From NCBI GenBank assembly GCA_001302245.1, contig LGYU01000001.1:186001-250000 (forward strand): a DNA stretch of 64,000 nt. Reading direction: 5' to 3'. The notes below the pieces were generated by a model that did not search any database, had not been told where the DNA came from, and saw nothing but the letters and a program-made list of their open reading frames with translations. The position numbers and the translations under genes are program-made. This document shows, piece after piece, positions 17,989-26,379 of this stretch. Numbering within the stretch: the first letter of the stretch is position 1; each line of letters begins with the position of its first letter. The DNA is from Chitinophagaceae bacterium PMP191F (lineage in GTDB: Bacteria; Bacteroidota; Bacteroidia; Chitinophagales; Chitinophagaceae).

Positions 17989-19416
17989 ATGATGAAATTG
18001 TTGAGAAGCGCCCGGAGCTGGCTGAAAGGCATATTTGATAATATCCGAAACGAAAAGCTGAAGCAGAATTTTTTACAGGCATTACCATTCTGGATCGCTT
18101 CTGTAATTACCGGGTTACTGGCTGTATTGTATGCAAAGTTGTTTGCTTTGGCAGAAAGTGGTACTGCATATATTGTACATCATCACAGTTGGTGGCTGTT
18201 TATCATCATGCCTGTTTGTTTTGTATTTGCATGGTGGGTTGTTATGAAGTATGCAATCTATGCACGGGGTAGCGGTATACCACAGGTAATGGCCGCTATA
18301 GAGATAGCTAAACCTGCGCATGTAGGTAAAGTGAAAAAATTATTGAGTCTGCGCATCATTGTTGTAAAGATGATCTCCAGTCTTGTAATGATTTTCGGAG
18401 GTGGCGTAATAGGACGTGAAGGTCCTACGATACAGATTGCAGGATCTGTATTTCATAAGGTTAATCAATGGCTGCCAGCCTGGTGGCCAAAAATTTCCAA
18501 ACGCAATATGATCATGACAGGGGCTGCAGCTGGTTTGGCGGCAGCCTTCAATACACCACTGGGCGGAATTGTATTTGCAGTGGAAGAACTTACCAAACTG
18601 CATATCAGTTATTTTAAAACAGCATTGTTCACCGCGGTGATCATTGCCGGGTTAACTGCGCAGGGGCTACTGGGACCGTACCTGTACCTGGGCTATCCTG
18701 ATGTAAATGCTGTTTCCGGTTTCATTTTTGGAGGCGTGATCTGCGTAGCTATAGTAGCAGGCCTGATGGGAAGTTACATGTCAAAATTAATGCTGGCAGT
18801 AATGGCATGGAAAGCAAAATTCACATCAGCTGGCAAACAGGTATTATACATAGTAGGCTGTGCATTGGTAATTGCAGCACTGGCTGTATTTCTTGATGAA
18901 CGAGTGTTGGGCTCAGGAAAAGAACTGATGGCGCACAGCCTTTTTACCCAGGACAAATCAATGGCCTGGTATGTTCCTTTTATGCGTGCAGGAGGTTCAA
19001 TTTTGTCATTTACCACTGGTGCAGCGGGCGGCGTATTTGCGCCATCGTTGAGTGCCGGTGCCAGTGTGGGTGCAGTAATGGCTGGCTGGTTTCATGTAAC
19101 ATCTGCAGAAGCCAATCTGCTTATTTTGTCTGGCATGGTAGCATTCCTTACAGGGGTAACACGTACACCTTTTACCTCAGCCATCCTTGTACTGGAAATG
19201 ACAGATCGTCATAACGTGATCTTTCACCTGATGCTGGCCGGAATGGTTGCCAGCCTGATCTCCATACTGGTTGATAAACACTCTTTTTATGATCGATTAA
19301 AACACCAGTATATTCATGAACTGAACGGTCCGGAAGAAGAACCGGATGTACCTGCCGGGAATGGAGCCGAAAAGACCAGGAACGGCGATGCTGCTCTTAC
19401 TAATGAGAAAGATTAA
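17989..19416 (+). CDS. CLC-family chloride channel or Cl-/H+ antiporter
   Basis: 475 aa, polytopic membrane protein. The selectivity-filter motifs are present: GSGIPQ (94-99), GREGP (142-146, gating Glu144) and GAAGGVFAPSL (near 345). In the segment after the gate, AVEELTKLHISYF keeps the paired Glu that provides the internal proton Glu in E. coli ClcA, which favours an antiporter over a channel (inference). No CBS domains; the C-terminal 25 residues are hydrophilic. ATG ATG at the start leaves one codon of doubt. Confidence 0.94.
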   Translation: MMKLLRSARSWLKGIFDNIRNEKLKQNFLQALPFWIASVITGLLAVLYAKLFALAESGTAYIVHHHSWWLFIIMPVCFVFAWWVVMKYAIYARGSGIPQVMAAIEIAKPAHVGKVKKLLSLRIIVVKMISSLVMIFGGGVIGREGPTIQIAGSVFHKVNQWLPAWWPKISKRNMIMTGAAAGLAAAFNTPLGGIVFAVEELTKLHISYFKTALFTAVIIAGLTAQGLLGPYLYLGYPDVNAVSGFIFGGVICVAIVAGLMGSYMSKLMLAVMAWKAKFTSAGKQVLYIVGCALVIAALAVFLDERVLGSGKELMAHSLFTQDKSMAWYVPFMRAGGSILSFTTGAAGGVFAPSLSAGASVGAVMAGWFHVTSAEANLLILSGMVAFLTGVTRTPFTSAILVLEMTDRHNVIFHLMLAGMVASLISILVDKHSFYDRLKHQYIHELNGPEEEPDVPAGNGAEKTRNGDAALTNEKD

Positions 19417-19455
19417 TGCATATACTACATAATTGTTGTAAATAAAACTGTACTT

Positions 19456-20802
19456 ATGCGCTTTTCCTTTTCACGTATTCTTGTATGGTTGCGAAGATTA
19501 TTTAACCTGGAAGAAGATAAAGCCGCCGAAGAAGAAACTATCCAATCTATCCGTAAAGGAATTGATTTCAAAGGCACCAATCTCTGGATATTAATCTTTG
19601 CAATTTTTATAGCATCTATTGGGTTAAATGTAAACTCTCCGGCAGTAATAATTGGTGCTATGTTGATTTCTCCGTTGATGGGGCCCATTACCGGGGTAGG
19701 GCTGGGAGTTGGGATTAATGATACCGATTTGTTGCGACGTTCGTTTATCAACCTTGGCATTTCGGTAGCTATCAGTATCATGGCTTCCACTGTGTATTTT
19801 CTGGTTACTCCTTTAAGCGAAGCCCGGTCAGAGCTACTGGCCCGTACATCTCCCACTGTATGGGATGTACTGATTGCTTTTTTTGGTGGAATGGCTGGCG
19901 TTATTGCTGCTACCCGCAAGGAAAAAAGCAATGTGATTCCCGGAGTGGCAATTGCTACAGCATTAATGCCTCCTTTGTGTACTGCAGGGTTTGGGTTGGC
20001 TACCGGTAACTGGACCTACCTATTTGGCGCATTATACTTATTCTTTATCAATAGCGTTTTTATCTGCCTTTCCACTTTTCTTATCATACGTTTTTTAGAA
20101 TTCAAAAAAGTTGAGTATGTAGATAAACAGCGTGAACATCGTATCCGCCGGTTATTCTGGTATGTGACATTACTTACCATATTGCCCAGTATTTACCTTG
20201 CATATCGTTTAGTAAAACAAACCATTTTTGAAACGAGTGCCAATAACTTCATCAGGAAAGAACTTACTTTTCCAAATGCGTTCCCTTTACGGCAAACGGT
20301 AAATACCCAGGGCAGAAGTATTGAAGTGGTATTGGGTGGTGAAAAGATCTCTGATGATCAATTGGAGCAGGCAAGAAAAAAACTTCCGGACTATCAGTTG
20401 AGTTCAGCAAAACTGGTGGTTTTACAAAGCGGCAGCAGCCAGGTAAACATGAGTCAACTACGCAATACTGTGTTGCAGGACCTGTATGAACGCAACGACC
20501 AGGTGATGAAGGATAAAGATGCACGCATACGATTACTGGAAAATGAAGTTACCAGGTTGAAAAGCGAAACGCTGCCGGAAGTGGCCATTAATCGTGAAGC
20601 CAGGGCATTGGTGCCGTCTCTCGATCTGATTGTGATGAATAAATCCATATACACACTTTCATCAGGTAAAACAGATACGATCTTGCTTTCCTATGTACAT
20701 TTTGTAAAAAAGTACAATCCGAAAGAACTGGAATTATTACGTAAATGGCTGATTGCGCGTACCGGTACACAAAATGTGAAAATGATAGCCGAAGGCAAAT
20801 AG
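19456..20802 (+). CDS. DUF389 (TIGR00341-like) integral membrane protein
   Basis: 448 aa. The N-terminal half has 6-7 membrane spans with the DUF389 hallmark blocks: NLWILIFAIFIASIGLNVNS, GAMLISPLMGPITGVGLG, and VAIATALMPPLCTAGFGLATG. The C-terminal half (from about 255) is soluble, with a short predicted coiled coil (MKDKDARIRLLENEV). The family is widespread and its function is not established. It follows the CLC gene by 39 bases on the same strand and may be co-transcribed. Confidence 0.85.
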   Translation: MRFSFSRILVWLRRLFNLEEDKAAEEETIQSIRKGIDFKGTNLWILIFAIFIASIGLNVNSPAVIIGAMLISPLMGPITGVGLGVGINDTDLLRRSFINLGISVAISIMASTVYFLVTPLSEARSELLARTSPTVWDVLIAFFGGMAGVIAATRKEKSNVIPGVAIATALMPPLCTAGFGLATGNWTYLFGALYLFFINSVFICLSTFLIIRFLEFKKVEYVDKQREHRIRRLFWYVTLLTILPSIYLAYRLVKQTIFETSANNFIRKELTFPNAFPLRQTVNTQGRSIEVVLGGEKISDDQLEQARKKLPDYQLSSAKLVVLQSGSSQVNMSQLRNTVLQDLYERNDQVMKDKDARIRLLENEVTRLKSETLPEVAINREARALVPSLDLIVMNKSIYTLSSGKTDTILLSYVHFVKKYNPKELELLRKWLIARTGTQNVKMIAEGK

Positions 20803-20829
20803 CAGGATTATAAGTTGTAATTTTACAAT

Positions 20830-21003
20830 ATGGGAGTCTGGAGACAATTAGCCGAATACCTGTATATTAAAAAACGTGATCCGAATGCGCCACGCACTAA
20901 GTGGATGCGTTATATGCATGGCATTAACCGGCTTTCCCTGATCATGTTCCTGATTGCACTGATCATTATTATCGTGAAGCTGTTTATTATCAAAAAACAT
21001 TAA
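20830..21003 (+). CDS. DUF6728-like small membrane protein
   Basis: 57 aa, read directly: MGVWRQLAEYLYIKKRDPN, then APRTKWMRYMHGINR, one membrane span (LSLIMFLIALIIIIVKLFII) and a basic end KKH. The layout (short cytoplasmic helix, conserved Trp/Tyr-Lys-rich segment, single C-terminal span) fits the small DUF6728 proteins of Bacteroidota, function unknown. It starts 27 bases after the DUF389 gene. Its TAA stop overlaps the stop of the convergent lpxB gene (21000-21003). Confidence 0.75.
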   Translation: MGVWRQLAEYLYIKKRDPNAPRTKWMRYMHGINRLSLIMFLIALIIIIVKLFIIKKH

Positions 21004-22106
21004 CCGCGCACAAAATCCACAATACTTGTAGCTGCCTTGGCAGAAGCCCGGCCTCCCAGGCTCAGCAACTGTTTCAACGCGGTATAATCAGCACGTAGTT
21101 GTTGCTGGCGGGCAGGGTCAGTCAGTAATGCGGTGAGTTCTGTCCGAAGATTTTCTACAGTTAGTTCCTGTTGTATCAGTTCTTTCACCACCGGTTTATC
21201 CATAATAAGATTGACCAGCGAAATATATTTTACCTTGATAAGTCGCTTAGCGATCTGGTATGAAATATTACTGCCTTTATAACACACCACTTCCGGTACA
21301 CCAAACAAAGCAGTTTCCAGCGTAGCTGTTCCTGAGGTTACAAGTGCCGCTTTGGCCTGGGTAAGCAATGCATAGGTTTGATTGCGCACTGAAGACACGT
21401 TGGGATAAACACTCAGTTGCTCATGATAAAAACTATCTTCCTGCCCCGGAGCTTTGGCCACAATAAACTGGTAATCGGGAAAATATTTGCTGACCTCCAG
21501 CATAATGGGCAGTTTTTTCAGGATCTCCTGTTTACGACTGCCTGGCAATAATGCAATGACCGGTTTGTCAGACAGGGAAGAACTGCCTGCTGTCTGTTGC
21601 CGTTCTACCACTTCCACCAGCGGGTGACCCACATATTCAACATCCCAGTTCCATTTATTGAGATAATAATCTTTTTCAAACGGCAGGATCACCAGCATTT
21701 TATCAATGCACTGTTTCATCTTCTTTACACGGTTCTCTTTCCAGGCCCATACCTGTGGGGAGATGTAAAAAACAACCTTAATGCCCTGCTGATGCGCCCA
21801 CTCTGCAATGCGCAGGTTAAACCCCGGGTAATCGATCAGCACCAGTGTATCGGGTTTGAACTGCACGATATCTTCTTTACAGAAACGAAGATTTTTTAAA
21901 ATGGTGCTCAGATTGCTTACCACTTCAATAAAACCCATGAAGGCCAGGTTGCGGTAATGCTTTACCAGCGTACCTCCGGCTTGTTCCATCAGGTCGCCGC
22001 CCCAGCAACGGATATTGGCTTCGCCATCCAGTTGTTTCAGCTCTTTAATCAGATTGCTGCCATGCAGATCGCCCGATGCTTCACCGGCTATGATGTAGTA
22101 GCGCAT
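21000..22106 (-). CDS. lpxB: Lipid-A-disaccharide synthase
   Basis: 368 aa GT19 glycosyltransferase that joins UDP-diacylglucosamine and lipid X in lipid A synthesis, at the inner membrane. MRYYIIAGEASGDLHGSNLI is the family N-terminus; INYPGF-type IDYPGFNLRIA, FYISPQVWAWKENRVKKM and LLPGSRKQEI are all present, and VTSGTATLE is the UDP-binding block. Length is usual. A candidate promoter lies just upstream, so it need not depend on surE transcription. Confidence 0.97.
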   Translation of the reverse strand: MRYYIIAGEASGDLHGSNLIKELKQLDGEANIRCWGGDLMEQAGGTLVKHYRNLAFMGFIEVVSNLSTILKNLRFCKEDIVQFKPDTLVLIDYPGFNLRIAEWAHQQGIKVVFYISPQVWAWKENRVKKMKQCIDKMLVILPFEKDYYLNKWNWDVEYVGHPLVEVVERQQTAGSSSLSDKPVIALLPGSRKQEILKKLPIMLEVSKYFPDYQFIVAKAPGQEDSFYHEQLSVYPNVSSVRNQTYALLTQAKAALVTSGTATLETALFGVPEVVCYKGSNISYQIAKRLIKVKYISLVNLIMDKPVVKELIQQELTVENLRTELTALLTDPARQQQLRADYTALKQLLSLGGRASAKAATSIVDFVRG

Positions 22107-22131
22107 TACAGATAAAAATTATTGTACTGCG

Positions 22132-22162
22132 CAAAGATAGGAGAAGCCGTAGGAATGAGAAA
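22132..22162 (-). promoter_or_regulatory. Candidate lpxB promoter
   Basis: On the minus strand TTTC (22162-22159), 19 bases, then TATCTTTG (22139-22132), a full TAnnTTTG match at the right spacing from a near -33 element. The lpxB ATG begins 26 bases further on. Confidence 0.5.
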
Positions 22163-22222
22163 TGTTGAATGTTAAATGTAGGGGGTAAGGTTAAGGGGCA
22201 AGGTACAAGGGTGCAAGTAGAA
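22160..22222. repeat. Fragment of dispersed low-complexity repeat
   Basis: Words AAATGTTGAATGTTAAATG and AAGGGGCAAGGTACAAGG resemble the text near 44.03 kb and the reverse complement of the text near 36.7 and 60.1 kb. Lies between the small membrane-protein gene and lpxB. Confidence 0.45.
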
Positions 22223-22293
22223 GTAGCAGCACTGCAAATTGACTGCTGCCAACTATACACTACTGCAACTGTAAACCAACAACCCGCAGCTAC

Positions 22294-22590
22294 TTACACC
22301 ACAAACTTCACCACCAGCGCAAAGATGGCGTATATCAGGGTAGTGGCGAAGATGCCTTTGGCAGTCTTATCGCGATGAGTATTGATGTAATAAGTAAACA
22401 GAGCAATGTTCAGAATAAGGCAGGGCACTGAAATGGCAGTAACCTGGTTCTTGTTCCTGGCAATAAAGGTGAGAAAGTCACCTACGCTGTACAACGACGA
22501 AAACTTAACAAAGTAATAGATCACAACACTTAACAGGGGAGCAATAAAACCCAGCAGAAGGCCGAAACGGAGGTTGTCTTTTTTGAACAT
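22294..22590 (-). CDS. Small three-span membrane protein, unknown function
   Basis: 98 aa: MFKKDNLRFGLLLGFIAPLL, then spans near 9-28, 45-66 and 78-97. It starts 5 bases after the surE stop on the same strand, so it is probably translated from the surE transcript. Bacteroidota often have a short membrane protein between surE and lpxB. No catalytic motif is visible. Confidence 0.75.
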   Translation of the reverse strand: MFKKDNLRFGLLLGFIAPLLSVVIYYFVKFSSLYSVGDFLTFIARNKNQVTAISVPCLILNIALFTYYINTHRDKTAKGIFATTLIYAIFALVVKFVV

Positions 22591-22595
22591 TGCAG

Positions 22596-23390
22596 TTACA
22601 GTTTCCAGGTTTTTTCAAGTTTCTCTTTAAGAACGTAATTCGTTAAATCAAATTGTACCGGCACTACACTTACATAATTATTCTGCAGGGCCCACACATC
22701 GGTGTCTTTTCCTTTGTCAAAGTTTACAAATTCACCGGTAAGCCAGTAATATTTTTTGTTGTTGGGATCGTTGCGTTCAATAAAATCTTCCTCATACTTC
22801 GCATACGCCTGCCGGCAAACACGAATGCCTTTGATCAGTTCCGTGGCAACAGAAGGGAAATTGACATTTAATACCATGTGTTTGTCAAGCGGATTTTTTA
22901 GCAGCTTTTCCACCAAGATGCGGGCGTAATGACGGGCAGCGTCAAAATTTGCCTCAATGCTGTGATCGAGCAGTGAAAAACCGATGGACGGAATGCTTTC
23001 AATGGCAGCTTCCATAGCGGCCGACATGGTACCGGAGTAAATAACATTGATAGAGTGATTGGCACCGTGGTTGATACCGCTGAGACAGATATCCGGTTTG
23101 CGGTGCAACACTTTATCTACCGCCAGTTTTACACAGTCAACCGGGGTGCCGGAACACTGATAAGCCTCAATATCGTCAAAAAAAGGAACTGCATGCAGGC
23201 GCAATGGTTGCCCGATGGTAATAGCGTGTCCCATGCCGGATTGTGGTTTATCCGGTGCAACTACTACTACCTTGCCAAGATCTTTTACTGCTTCTGCCAG
23301 GTTGCGTATACCGGGCGCTGTAATGCCATCGTCGTTGGTGACCAGTATTACCGGTGGCTCTTTTTTCTTAGTTGATTTTGCCATAGCCAT
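22596..23390 (-). CDS. surE: 5'/3'-nucleotidase SurE
   Basis: About 264 aa. ATG at 23390 is preferred; GTG at 23396 and ATG at 23384 are also possible and change only the basic N-terminus. Metal-dependent nucleotidase acting on nucleoside monophosphates. VTNDDGITAPGIRNL carries the Asp pair that binds metal, APDKPQSGMGHAIT the conserved Ser, CSGTPVDCVKLA and GINHGANHSINVIYSGT complete the active site. Followed closely by the small membrane protein gene. Confidence 0.96.
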   Translation of the reverse strand: MAMAKSTKKKEPPVILVTNDDGITAPGIRNLAEAVKDLGKVVVVAPDKPQSGMGHAITIGQPLRLHAVPFFDDIEAYQCSGTPVDCVKLAVDKVLHRKPDICLSGINHGANHSINVIYSGTMSAAMEAAIESIPSIGFSLLDHSIEANFDAARHYARILVEKLLKNPLDKHMVLNVNFPSVATELIKGIRVCRQAYAKYEEDFIERNDPNNKKYYWLTGEFVNFDKGKDTDVWALQNNYVSVVPVQFDLTNYVLKEKLEKTWKL

Positions 23391-23529
23391 TATCACTAAA
23401 CCAGGATAGGTTTATACCAGTAAAAGTATTCATTCCCGGTCAAACAACAACATATAACTATAAAACAACTGGTATAACAGGATGAAATGTATCCATCCGG
23501 GAAAGAGGCTAAACTATTTTCAATGCTGT

Positions 23530-24015
23530 TTACAGATCGATACCGTATTCATTGCGCAGCAGTTTGCTCATAGCTGCTGTAAGTTCTTTCGGAAGCGGAC
23601 CTGCAGGCAGTGGTGGCAGGGATGGTTCCGGAGCAGGACGACTCATCTGGAGATAAAAATTTTCCAGTCCTGCAGGCTCAATAAAAACCAGCGCACTGGC
23701 CGATGGGGTTTTAATCCGGATGCTGTGGCGTACATAGCGGGGCAGGTATACAAAATCGCCTTTACAGGCGGTGAACTGTTTGGTACCTACTTCAAAATCT
23801 ATTTCACCATCAAGAATATAACAGGATTCACTTTCGCGGGAATGTGTATGCGGAGGGGGCTCATAGCCACGGGGAATGGTCAGTTCAAGCATGGCATATT
23901 TGCCTTCGGTCTGTTCGGCTGTAGCCAAAAAGGTCACCAATTGCGATTCCAGGTGCCAATACGAGTGGTTGGTACTGATTAAATGCTTAAAAGGCCGGGC
24001 AGCTACTAGCTCCAT
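23530..24015 (-). CDS. Cupin-domain protein
   Basis: 161 aa from the ATG at 24015 (an in-frame TTG at 24051 adds 12 residues). Cupin motif 1 is PPPHTHSRESESCYILDGEI, with His-x-His and Glu as likely metal ligands; motif 2 is GDFVYLPRYVRHSIR. A Pro-rich linker and a helical C-terminus follow. Family members range from dioxygenases to sugar isomerases and binding proteins; substrate unknown. Stands alone, divergent from atpG. Confidence 0.85.
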   Translation of the reverse strand: MELVAARPFKHLISTNHSYWHLESQLVTFLATAEQTEGKYAMLELTIPRGYEPPPHTHSRESESCYILDGEIDFEVGTKQFTACKGDFVYLPRYVRHSIRIKTPSASALVFIEPAGLENFYLQMSRPAPEPSLPPLPAGPLPKELTAAMSKLLRNEYGIDL

Positions 24016-24318
24016 TTTTGAATTTGATAGGGTGATCGAAAGAACAGACAATACGCTATAGTATCTATACGAGAGTTTTCACATCTTGGATTTTTTTGGG
24101 TAAAACCGGAATTTTTCATGGCTTTTCGGAATTTTGACCGCTTTCTGCTACCTTTGCAGCCGGTTTACCGATATGGAATTCAATAGGTTTGTATGTAATT
24201 GATTGTGAGGAAATTGTAGAGAAAGTGAGTGCGTAAAGGGTTCTTTTTAAGTGCAGGTTTTGAATTTCATACACACTGGTATAGAATAATATATCAACTT
24301 ATCAACCATCATTAATAT
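24016..24318. promoter_or_regulatory. Divergent intergenic region between the cupin gene and atpG
   Basis: 303 bases without a gene. On the + strand TACCTTTG (24149-24156, followed by C) is an exact TAnnTTTG -7 element, with a partial -33 candidate TTTTCG (24123-24128) 20 bases before it. That places a start near 24163 and a leader of about 155 bases before atpG. No other genes or stable hairpins seen. Confidence 0.45.
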
Positions 24319-25200
24319 ATGGCAGGTCAATTAAAAGAGGTTCGCAACAGGATTAAATCGGTACAGAATACCCAGCAGATTACCAAAGCTATGAAAATGG
24401 TAAGTGCTGCCAAGTTGCGTAAAGCGCAGGATGGTATTGTTCAGATGCGCCCGTACGCCCGCAAGTTGCAGGAAGTGCTGAGCAATATTGTAAGTAACAC
24501 TGAGGGTGAAGTGGGAATGAGCCTGGCAACCGAAAGACCTGTTGAAAAAGTATTATTGATCGTTATTACCAGCGACCGTGGTTTGTGCGGTGCTTACAAT
24601 GCCAACATCATTAAAATGGCTAAAGCAGTTATCCGCGAAAAATATGCTGCCCAGCAGGCCAAAGGCCAGGTAACTATCTGGAGCATTGGTAAAAAAGGAT
24701 ATGAGCATTTTGCCAAAAACAAATACAACGTAGATCCCACTTTCAAAGATATCTTCCTGCACCTGAGCTTTGATTCAGTACAGGCTTGCGCCAAGGCTGC
24801 AGTAAAAGCTTTTGAAGAAAAAACATTTGATGCAGTAGAGATCGTGTACAGCGAGTTTAAAAATGCTGCTACCCAGCGTTTTGTTGCAGAGCAATTCCTG
24901 CCCATTCCAAAAATTGCAACAAAAGAAGGTGCTAAAAAGAATGACTTCATTTTTGAGCCGGACAGAGATCGCCTGATCGCTGAGCTGATGCCCAAGATAC
25001 TTAATACACAATTGTTCAAAGCGGTACTGGACGCACATGCTTCAGAGCACGGTGCCCGTATGACAGCTATGGACAAAGCCACAGAAAATGCCAACGAAAT
25101 GCTGCGGAACCTGAAAATCTCTTACAACCGCGCCCGTCAGGCAGCTATCACTACCGAGCTTACCGAGATCGTAAGTGGTGCTGCGGCATTACAGGGGTAG
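24319..25200 (+). CDS. atpG: F1Fo ATP synthase gamma subunit
   Basis: 293 aa, the rotor shaft of F1. The N-terminal helix MAGQLKEVRNRIKSVQNTQQ with ITKAMKMVSAAKLRKAQ, the middle ITSDRGLCGAYNANI, and the C-terminal ASEHGARMTAMDKATENA with LKISYNRARQAAITTELTEI are all typical. Unusually, no other ATP synthase gene adjoins it: upstream is a divergent cupin gene, downstream scpB. The remaining subunits must lie elsewhere. Confidence 0.98.
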   Translation: MAGQLKEVRNRIKSVQNTQQITKAMKMVSAAKLRKAQDGIVQMRPYARKLQEVLSNIVSNTEGEVGMSLATERPVEKVLLIVITSDRGLCGAYNANIIKMAKAVIREKYAAQQAKGQVTIWSIGKKGYEHFAKNKYNVDPTFKDIFLHLSFDSVQACAKAAVKAFEEKTFDAVEIVYSEFKNAATQRFVAEQFLPIPKIATKEGAKKNDFIFEPDRDRLIAELMPKILNTQLFKAVLDAHASEHGARMTAMDKATENANEMLRNLKISYNRARQAAITTELTEIVSGAAALQG

Positions 25201-25302
25201 AAGAAAATGTGTAAATTTTCTTATGTGTAAATGGGCAGATTGTGTTAAGTTCACCGGCTAATCCGCATCCCGCTTCTGCGGGACTAATCTGCAAAACAAG
25301 AC

Positions 25303-26271
25303 ATGGAAATTTCGAACCTCATACCGCATATTGAAGCGCTGATCTTTGCCAGCGATAAACCATTGACAGCAATGGAGATTACCGAACTCATCAACAATGC
25401 GTTTGGTTTCATGGAAGATAAGATCACGCTTGACCAGGTGGAATCGTCCTTGCAGGGAACAGTGGAAAAATACCGGTCTGAGTTCTACCCCTTCGAAGTA
25501 AGAGAAAGCGGCGGTGGCTGGCAGTTCCTTACCAAAAAAGAATTTCACAAAACAGTTGGCCAGTTAAATGGCGATAAATTCCTCAAACGCCTGTCAACAG
25601 CAGCGTTGGAGGCCTTGTCCATCATTGCCTACAAACAACCTGTTACCAAAGCTGAGATAGAAGCTATCCGCGGTGTAAGCAGTGATTATGCTATACAGAA
25701 ACTGCTGGAAAAAGAGCTGATCATGATTACCGGGCGTAATGAAAAATTACCCGGTCACCCTCTGGTATATGCTACTTCCAAAAGCTTCATGGATTATTTC
25801 GGACTGAACTCTCCCGAAGATCTGCCGAAATTAAAAGAGGTGTTTGACGAATCCGCACTGAATCCTACCATTATTACAGATGGAACTACTGTACAGTCTG
25901 CTGATGGAGAAGCCAGCGGAGAGGATGTAACCGGTATGGTGGTGAGCGAAAACGGTTCATTGGTAGAAGGACTGACCGTTGATCCGGAAACCGGGGAAGT
26001 GATTGCTGAAGCGAATGATAATAGTGAAGAAACAGCTACTGCAGAAGAAGATGAAGCTATCACCAAAGATGTAACAGAAACAGAAAGCGGGGAAGAAGAA
26101 CAAGAGCCTGTGGCAGCTGAAACAGCAGAGATACGCGAAGAATTTACAGCAGAAACCCCTGAAGAATATGAAGAAGAAAGCGGAGAAGAGGAATTGACTG
26201 CAGATGAAGAAGAAGCCGAAGAAAACGACAGCGAAGAAGATAATAATAAACAGGATGAAGAGGAAAAATAG
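25303..26271 (+). CDS. scpB: Segregation and condensation protein B with long acidic tail
   Basis: 322 aa. Residues 1-175 are ScpB, two winged-helix domains that pair with ScpA and SMC in chromosome condensation (IEALIFASDKPLT; LSTAALEALSIIAYKQPVTK; IEAIRGVSSDYAIQKLLEK). Residues from about 195 to 322 are a Glu/Asp-rich, low-complexity and probably disordered tail with many EE pairs, longer than in most ScpB proteins. Start ATG at 25303 follows 102 bases after atpG. Confidence 0.94.
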   Translation: MEISNLIPHIEALIFASDKPLTAMEITELINNAFGFMEDKITLDQVESSLQGTVEKYRSEFYPFEVRESGGGWQFLTKKEFHKTVGQLNGDKFLKRLSTAALEALSIIAYKQPVTKAEIEAIRGVSSDYAIQKLLEKELIMITGRNEKLPGHPLVYATSKSFMDYFGLNSPEDLPKLKEVFDESALNPTIITDGTTVQSADGEASGEDVTGMVVSENGSLVEGLTVDPETGEVIAEANDNSEETATAEEDEAITKDVTETESGEEEQEPVAAETAEIREEFTAETPEEYEEESGEEELTADEEEAEENDSEEDNNKQDEEEK

Positions 26272-26284
26272 GGATTGGGAATCG

Positions 26285-26379
26285 GGGAGTAGGTGTTAGC
26301 CTTTAGCTATTAGCCGGAAGTATTGACCATTCACTATTCACCACTGACAACTCACCGCTCACGATACTGCACTCACAAT
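26285..26379. repeat. Copy of dispersed low-complexity repeat before lysA
   Basis: TTAGCCTTTAGCTATTAGCC then CCATTCACTATTCACCACTG and CAACTCACCGCTCACG, ending directly at the lysA ATG. The first word nearly matches TTAGGCTTTAGCTGTTAGCC at 36.65 kb and the second the text before uxaC. Confidence 0.55.

Noticed and set aside
25269-25282. Hairpin CCCGC-TTCT-GCGGG between atpG and scpB
   Set aside because: Only 5 bp and not followed by a T-run, so it is not called as a terminator.
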